A stretch of 64,000 nucleotides of DNA from Scolanthus callimorphus (lineage: Eukaryota > Cnidaria > Anthozoa > Actiniaria > Edwardsiidae). The notes under the pieces are model-generated. The model did no database searches, was not told the origin of the DNA, and worked only from the letters and a program-made list of their open reading frames with translations. Position numbers and translations under genes: made by a program. Location of the stretch: the NCBI GenBank assembly GCA_033964015.1, contig CM066913.1, positions 32,501,577-32,565,576 on the forward strand. Reading direction: 5' to 3'. This document shows, in pieces, positions 60,601 through 64,000 of this stretch. Position 1 is the stretch's first letter, and every line of letters begins with the position of its first letter.

Positions 60601-61037
60601 AGCCAATCGGTGCGCTTGATTTTGATAGTGCGCTGTAGTTTGTGATTTTATTAGCGCATTGCAAGTTGTAAAACATAATACGAGCGTGTAACATCCGGCG
60701 GTAACTTGCAATGCCTTTAAATTCGTCATCGTTGCGTTGCGAGCTGCAAGAAAAATGTAACATGGCCTTAAAGGTGCTCTCGCACGCTTGCTGGCCACTT
60801 CTCTGACAATGCGCGGGTAAGTTATAACTGGAGTCGTCCATTCACGATGCTAGTACTGTGGAAGAGAGCGATTCATGAGCTGACTCGCGTCACGAGGAAT
60901 GAGTTAGTACCTGACATGCAGTGAGCGCGGCGAACAAATAGTGGAACATCTCCATCTCCTTGTTCACCATCAGGATCCCAACCACCAGGGATACCCCCAA
61001 CAAGGGCAACACCACTGCAGAGGCGCGCATACCGGCA
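54534..61037 (-). CDS. CELSR: CELSR/Flamingo-type adhesion GPCR, TM6 to C terminus (twelve exons)
   Basis: Plasma-membrane adhesion GPCR; CELSR proteins are atypical cadherins of the planar-polarity pathway. Exons (minus): 61037-60911, 60413-60372, 60258-60175, 59318-59108, 58448-58428, 58270-58202, 57916-57878, 57553-57449, 56752-56702, 56289-56242, 55361-55031, 54699-54534; 430 visible residues. TM6 is AVVLPLLGVSLVVGILMVNK, followed by FHYLFAALTACQ and TM7 GLFIFLFYCLFDEK. The tail has acidic Ser/Asp clusters, an MHSTP motif and KSALKKPK, which recall HSTPK and KGILKKK in vertebrate CELSR tails. The cadherin, EGF, laminin and GAIN regions would be right of the window. Family B2 GPCR is near certain; assignment to CELSR rather than another adhesion GPCR rests on the tail motifs. 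The stop overlaps a strong donor. Confidence 0.8.
54827..54991. mobile_element. CTGCAG-palindrome MITE, copy 4
   Basis: Full-length copy filling half of the last GPCR intron, 39 bases past the donor of exon 55361-55031. Confidence 0.88.
55031..55361 (-). CDS. CELSR: Adhesion GPCR tail exon, largest
   Basis: Begins DTTPEEELEKKFNDSDSSET and includes KKPLKSALKKPKPGTYIPIV; acceptor tgtccccag, donor gg|gtgagc. It enters in phase 1 and leaves in phase 2, closing the symmetric cassette block. An X-box-like palindrome lies 25 bases upstream of it. Confidence 0.87.
55386..55399. promoter_or_regulatory. RFX X-box-like site next to GPCR tail exon
   Basis: gttaccatggcaac matches the X-box consensus in every position; 25 bases upstream of exon 55361-55031 and at the edge of the 19-bp array. 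Confidence 0.4.
55413..55600. repeat. 19-bp minisatellite of TTACCATGGTAA palindromes
   Basis: About nine units of gttaccatggtaatatggt with minor variants, in the GPCR intron before exon 55361-55031. Each unit is a near X-box palindrome. Confidence 0.92.
55780..55977. mobile_element. MITE family CATTCTCGTACCCAGAGCTC, truncated copy 3
   Basis: Left end and interior present (cattctcgaagcaagagctc), right end lost after cctcccccgcgagcagac. It lies in a GPCR tail intron. Confidence 0.75.
56242..56289 (-). CDS. CELSR: Adhesion GPCR tail cassette (48 nt), HSTP motif
   Basis: Reads GATFYASDGPMHSTPM; acceptor ttcttacag, donor g|gtaagt, phase 1-1. HSTP recalls HSTPK in vertebrate CELSR tails. Confidence 0.78.
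56457..56597. mobile_element. TIR element TAGCCTGTGTACATCCGCTA, 141 bp
   Basis: Same termini as the 59-bp element at 6450 but with a unique centre (about 100 bp). No clear target duplication. Confidence 0.8.
56702..56752 (-). CDS. CELSR: Adhesion GPCR tail cassette (51 nt), basic
   Basis: Reads TPNGDKKTPIKPKKRPK; acceptor ctttccacag, donor g|gtacgt, phase 1-1. Confidence 0.78.
56873..57098. mobile_element. MITE with GGACCATTAGAAATTGGGGG ends
   Basis: Ends tggaccattagaaattgggg and ccccaatttctaatggtcca, then G- and C-tracts; about 225 bp. Confidence 0.8.
57449..57553 (-). CDS. CELSR: Adhesion GPCR tail cassette (105 nt), acidic
   Basis: Reads EHSTTQPETSSDEEEERPPS, then PVILSDSSASSDDEQ; acceptor ctatcatccag, donor a|gtgagt, phase 1-1. 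The Ser/Asp/Glu clusters look like casein kinase 2 sites. Confidence 0.84.
57878..57916 (-). CDS. CELSR: Adhesion GPCR tail cassette (39 nt)
   Basis: Reads ELARKMWETPDKS; acceptor cctcttcatag, donor g|gtgaga, phase 1-1. Confidence 0.75.
58061..58158. mobile_element. CTGCAG-palindrome MITE, truncated copy 5
   Basis: Right arm and loop retained (gggaaaagctgaatttccca), outer left end lost; 43 bases after the donor of exon 58270-58202. Confidence 0.8.
58202..58270 (-). CDS. CELSR: Adhesion GPCR tail cassette (69 nt)
   Basis: Reads DPETEELIKKPPKAKYYPDN, then PEL; acceptor ctatttcag, donor g|gtgagt, phase 1-1. A truncated CTGCAG-palindrome MITE starts 43 bases after its donor. Confidence 0.82.
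58428..58448 (-). CDS. CELSR: Adhesion GPCR 21-nt micro-exon
   Basis: gtgctatggatgggacgtca plus g between acceptor tttgtag and donor gtgcgt; adds SAMDGTS in phase 1-1. Confidence 0.7.
58785..59060. repeat. CCCTGTGGAAATTCCAG tandem repeat region
   Basis: About eight copies of cctgtggaaattcca at 20-50-bp spacing in a GPCR tail intron; related to the interior of the element at 20651-20996 and to 59960-60065. Confidence 0.75.
59108..59318 (-). CDS. CELSR: Adhesion GPCR tail exon, Ser/Thr-rich
   Basis: Begins KRSYHPSEIQALRSPYHFDD and continues as a Ser/Thr-rich stretch, ending in phase 1 at a|gtgagt. Acceptor ctctacag. This exon moves the frame from phase 0 to phase 1, opening the block of symmetric cassettes downstream. 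Confidence 0.85.
59727..59871. mobile_element. MITE with GGGTCATCTCCAGTGT ends
   Basis: Ends gggtcatctccagtgtaag and tacactggagatgagccc are inverted; about 145 bp, in a GPCR tail intron. Confidence 0.75.
60175..60258 (-). CDS. CELSR: Adhesion GPCR exon: start of cytoplasmic tail
   Basis: Twenty-eight codons beginning VRKEYKNAYVRW, the usual VRK start after TM7, and ending KPVKHF. Acceptor tctttcag, donor ttc|gtaagt; phase 0 at both ends. Confidence 0.87.
60372..60413 (-). CDS. CELSR: Adhesion GPCR micro-exon: TM7
   Basis: Fourteen codons, GLFIFLFYCLFDEK, flanked by gtcgccag and aag|gtaaca. It matches the Gln-Gly-Pro/Leu-Phe-Ile-Phe TM7 signature of adhesion GPCRs. Confidence 0.88.
60911..61037 (-). 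CDS. CELSR: Adhesion GPCR exon: TM6
   Basis: Acceptor gtgttctag, donor cag|gtacta. After one base of a split codon it reads AGMRASAVVLPLLGVSLVVG and onward to MFHYLFAALTACQ. The phase-2 start shows that at least one more exon lies upstream, beyond 64000 or unrecognised in 61-64 kb. Confidence 0.88.
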
Positions 61038-62836
61038 CTAGAACACAAATATAATATACAGATTGAGGCACTGCCTAAAAGCTGAGCTCCTGAATTAGGG
61101 TTTTACGGTATAGCAGAGCCAGAGCAAACTGCGCAGAATGCACCACAGCGGACCTTTGTAATTATGAAACAAGCTGGTCGACGTTAGATGACAATCGACG
61201 ATTAAACGCAAATACAAAACAACTAGCGAATCAGAAGTGGAACCCATTCAACAATAAAACAATCAGGAGTTTAGTCACGACGTGAGCAATGGCGCGTTTT
61301 GATTTAGTTGGCGCAATTTGATTGGCTGAAAGACGAAAGACCTCGCTCTCGACCACCAATAGAAACGCCGACTAAACGCAACTCTGGCTTAATATTCGGC
61401 GGTCATCTGAAATCCCTTTTACATATATGAATTATTTAAACCTTTTGCTGTCTAACTCTCTAACGACTGGCGTTGTTTTCGATGGTTTCCCACAGGTAAA
61501 CCGTTGTGTATGGTCTAGCGCCTTTTCCTGCGTGATTGCCGGCTATGTCTTCTATTCGAAACACTTGAAAGCCAAGACAGCTATGCTGATTTAAATTCTT
61601 TAACCAACGAAATAAAGAAATGTTCTTGATATATTACTGTATACAATAAGTTCACAGCAATTATAGTTTAGTTTCTTATTTCTCATTTTCTCTTTTTACC
61701 CGCAAATATGATAGTTCACAGCTGTTTCGGGACCGGGATTTTCGTTATTAGAGTCTGAGCATGCGTAGCGTTTGTGGGCTCAAATAACCAGCGGCATTGC
61801 ACAGAAGCTTTCAAGATGGCGGGAGTTTTGATTTGTGACTAGCGGGAAGCTGACACTAAAAGGCGAGTAAAAAATATTTCACGCTGTTTTCTCGTATTTT
61901 CTTTTATTGCTCCAGTGAGGGAAGTCTTTAAACTTTCATATGGGCAAAATACATGACCAGATAATGACAAAGAAACTATTATGAACGCACTTTGTTTGGA
62001 GCGCAGAATTTCGCGTTACTAATACTATTTAGCGCTATTGATCAAGGAAGAAAACAGCAAGCTCCTTCGGAAGTTCTGAAGTTTTCTCAAAACAACGCTA
62101 ATATCGAGAATATAATTTAGGCTTTTGCGGATACATGCGAGCTGAAAAATTTATGATACGCCGACTGGATTTCCTAAAATAATTTTTTCTTTCTTACGAT
62201 GCAGCGCCTTCATAGAACAACACGTCACTTTATTACATGCGTAGTGTCGCTTGTGCGGAAACCAACCGAGCCATCTGCGTCACAGATGCACCGAATATCT
62301 CAGCGAGTTAAATGAAATATGGATGATTGATAAAATGTCAACTTATATTTCATTGAGAGATTGTCTATACATTCCACATATTTCTGCCCCCTAATCCCTG
62401 GTGCATTTTTACTTACCCCCCCCCCCCCCCCCCCCCCCTCCCCGGTACTTGTTAAAGACAAATTTGAGGAAAGACATCGATAGGAATCACTACCGTAACA
62501 GGAGAGCTCAATTAAACAGCATGTGAAAATCAGAGGAAATCTAGAATATTATATTTTCCTTGTGATTATAGTGAAAACATTGGATGAAAATTTTCAAGTG
62601 GTGCATTTTTACTTATGCCCCTCCCCCATGAAAAATGCGTATGCCCTCCTGGCTGTAAGCAAAATTTCCTACAATTCCCCAAGTTATGAGCTAAACCTAT
62701 CAAACCCTCCCTGGTTACATTAAGAACCCCTTAAGTTGTAATTATACTATTGGGATTAATGTGCTTAGGCATTTCAAGTTTCTGAAAAAAAATCACGACA
62801 GCCATAATCAAAATGCTGTGTAAATATTGTTACTAC

Positions 62837-63091
62837 TTAAAGGGGCACTCGCACGCTTAATATTCGTCCACCGTGGACATAAAATAAGTAAAATTGTAAC
62901 CATAAAAACACATGTACAATTGGCCGTAGTAATCAAAATAATCCTCCAGATTAATAGAAAAACCTTTCAAGTGTTAGACAAGTGCAATTCTAGATTGTTT
63001 TGACCTGTTCTCGAGCGGATGGAATTGGATTGCGATTGGAGCTATTTTCTTGTCAGAGATGTGACCAGCAAGCGTGCGAGAGCCCCTTTAA
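62837..63091. mobile_element. TTAA-flanked MITE, copy 2
   Basis: Same termini as 11939-12182 (aggggcactcgcacgctt, agcgtgcgagagcccct) between TTAA sites. A solo end is at about 60770-60795. Confidence 0.8.
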
Positions 63092-63320
63092 ACATGGTAT
63101 ACTTTTTCCTGTCAATGTTAGAACTCCCGCTGTAGCCCCTATGGCTAAGCCTAGGGCTTGGAAGTTGACTGTACAGTATTACAGTCAATACATATGGTGT
63201 ACATTTTAGGCTCAGCAGCTATGGTAGCCTAGTATCAAGTACCAATGGTGCATAGAAAGCACAAGATAATAATAATAAGTTTTAGATGCCCATGAAATGT
63301 AAATGTACATGTTGGAGTGA

Positions 63321-63489
63321 ATAGACCTCCTTGGCTTGCCTGTTTGTTTTGCCCATTTCAGATCACGTGGCATTCCCACCGTAGGATATATGAATATGGA
63401 AGCAGCCCAGACAAAGAAAGATTATTCAAATGAATGCAAAGTAATCTGAAATGGGACACCATTACGCCCAAGCCGAGGAGGTCTATTTC
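63321..63489. mobile_element. MITE with AATAGACCTCCTTGGCTTG ends
   Basis: Ends aatagacctccttggcttg and caagccgaggaggtctatt, inner tttcagatcacg/aatctgaaatggg pairs; 169 bp. Confidence 0.8.
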
Positions 63490-64000
63490 ATATGACGTTT
63501 AGTGAAACCAATCACAAAGTGATTACCCCAATTCAAATAAAACCTATAAGAGTAATTACAAAGTGATTGAAAATTGCTCCTTGATTCCAATCCCAGTGGG
63601 TTACAATGTGTATGTCCTCCTGGCTAGAAGTGCTTAGGTCTCTACAGTATTACAATGATTGTGTGTAAAGTACTGTAAACAGTACAGATCCCAGGGGTGT
63701 CTGTTTTGTTCATTCACTCCTTCGAAGACTGATATGGGTAATATAATATGCCCATGTGTGGCCTTAGTATCACAATAAAGTCCTCATTGGTTTGGTGCAT
63801 AATGACTTGATATATTTACGGTAAAAGAAGCTAGCTCACACATACAATTTATCTTTGATTCAGGCTAGATAACTTGCCATGGCACTATAGAACCATTTCT
63901 AAAAACAACATTTAAATAAAGCTGGGTGGCAAAAGGATTGGGCCTATGAAAGTTTCAATGTCCCCCCGACCCCATCCAAATGCAGCAGGCATTATGTTTG

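Larger units (their letters stand above)
61038..64000. other. Upstream intron of the adhesion GPCR
   Basis: No exon encoding TM1-TM5 or the extracellular region was found; the segment holds MITEs, a C-tract at about 62418-62440 and AT-rich DNA. The intron before the TM6 exon therefore exceeds 2.9 kb. Confidence 0.55.

Overview
This window is animal nuclear DNA with intron-rich genes in an AT-rich background packed with short palindromic DNA-transposon derivatives. Gene content (a divergent NMDA-type glutamate receptor, a PDZRN-type RING/PDZ protein, a CELSR/Flamingo-type adhesion GPCR and a PNPLA8-type phospholipase segment) together with gene density fits an early-branching metazoan. An anthozoan cnidarian (coral or sea anemone) is my best inference, not proven by the sequence. 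There is no bacterial or operon-like organisation.

Layout. (1) 842-6342, plus strand: the 3' four exons of an ionotropic glutamate receptor; its 5' end lies left of the window. (2) About 6.4-17.6 kb: repeat-rich DNA containing two minus-strand exons encoding the C-terminal part of a PNPLA8-like patatin phospholipase (13756-13558 and 10774-10656). The 3' half of the first of these exons, with its splice donor, is followed downstream by a degenerate array of six more copies. (3) 38358-17663, minus strand: a complete eight-exon PDZRN3/4-like E3 ligase (RING, TRAF-type zinc fingers, two PDZ domains, C-terminal VTTV). It has an apparent one-base frameshift inside the RING domain and a lineage-specific Arg/Asp repeat. 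(4) About 38.4-54.5 kb: intergenic, with a GC-richer stretch near 40.5-43.5 kb, palindromic RFX X-box-like sites and many MITEs; one candidate small coding exon at 47.5 kb. (5) 61037-54534, minus strand: the last twelve exons of a CELSR-like adhesion GPCR, covering TM6, TM7 and the whole cytoplasmic tail; its 5' part lies right of the window. Six consecutive tail exons are short, symmetric (phase 1-1) cassettes.

Exon joins were checked by reading frame. The iGluR exons add to 698 codons, the GPCR exons to 431 codons after the split first codon, the two PNPLA8 exons join in phase, and PDZRN introns are all phase 0. PDZRN and CELSR are both linked to non-canonical Wnt/planar-polarity signalling in other animals and sit as same-strand neighbours here.

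The rest is mostly transposon debris: at least a dozen families of non-autonomous elements (TTAA-, TA-, 6-bp and 8-bp target duplications among them), several nested or placed within tens of bases of splice sites. No tRNA, rRNA, CRISPR or viral gene was recognised.
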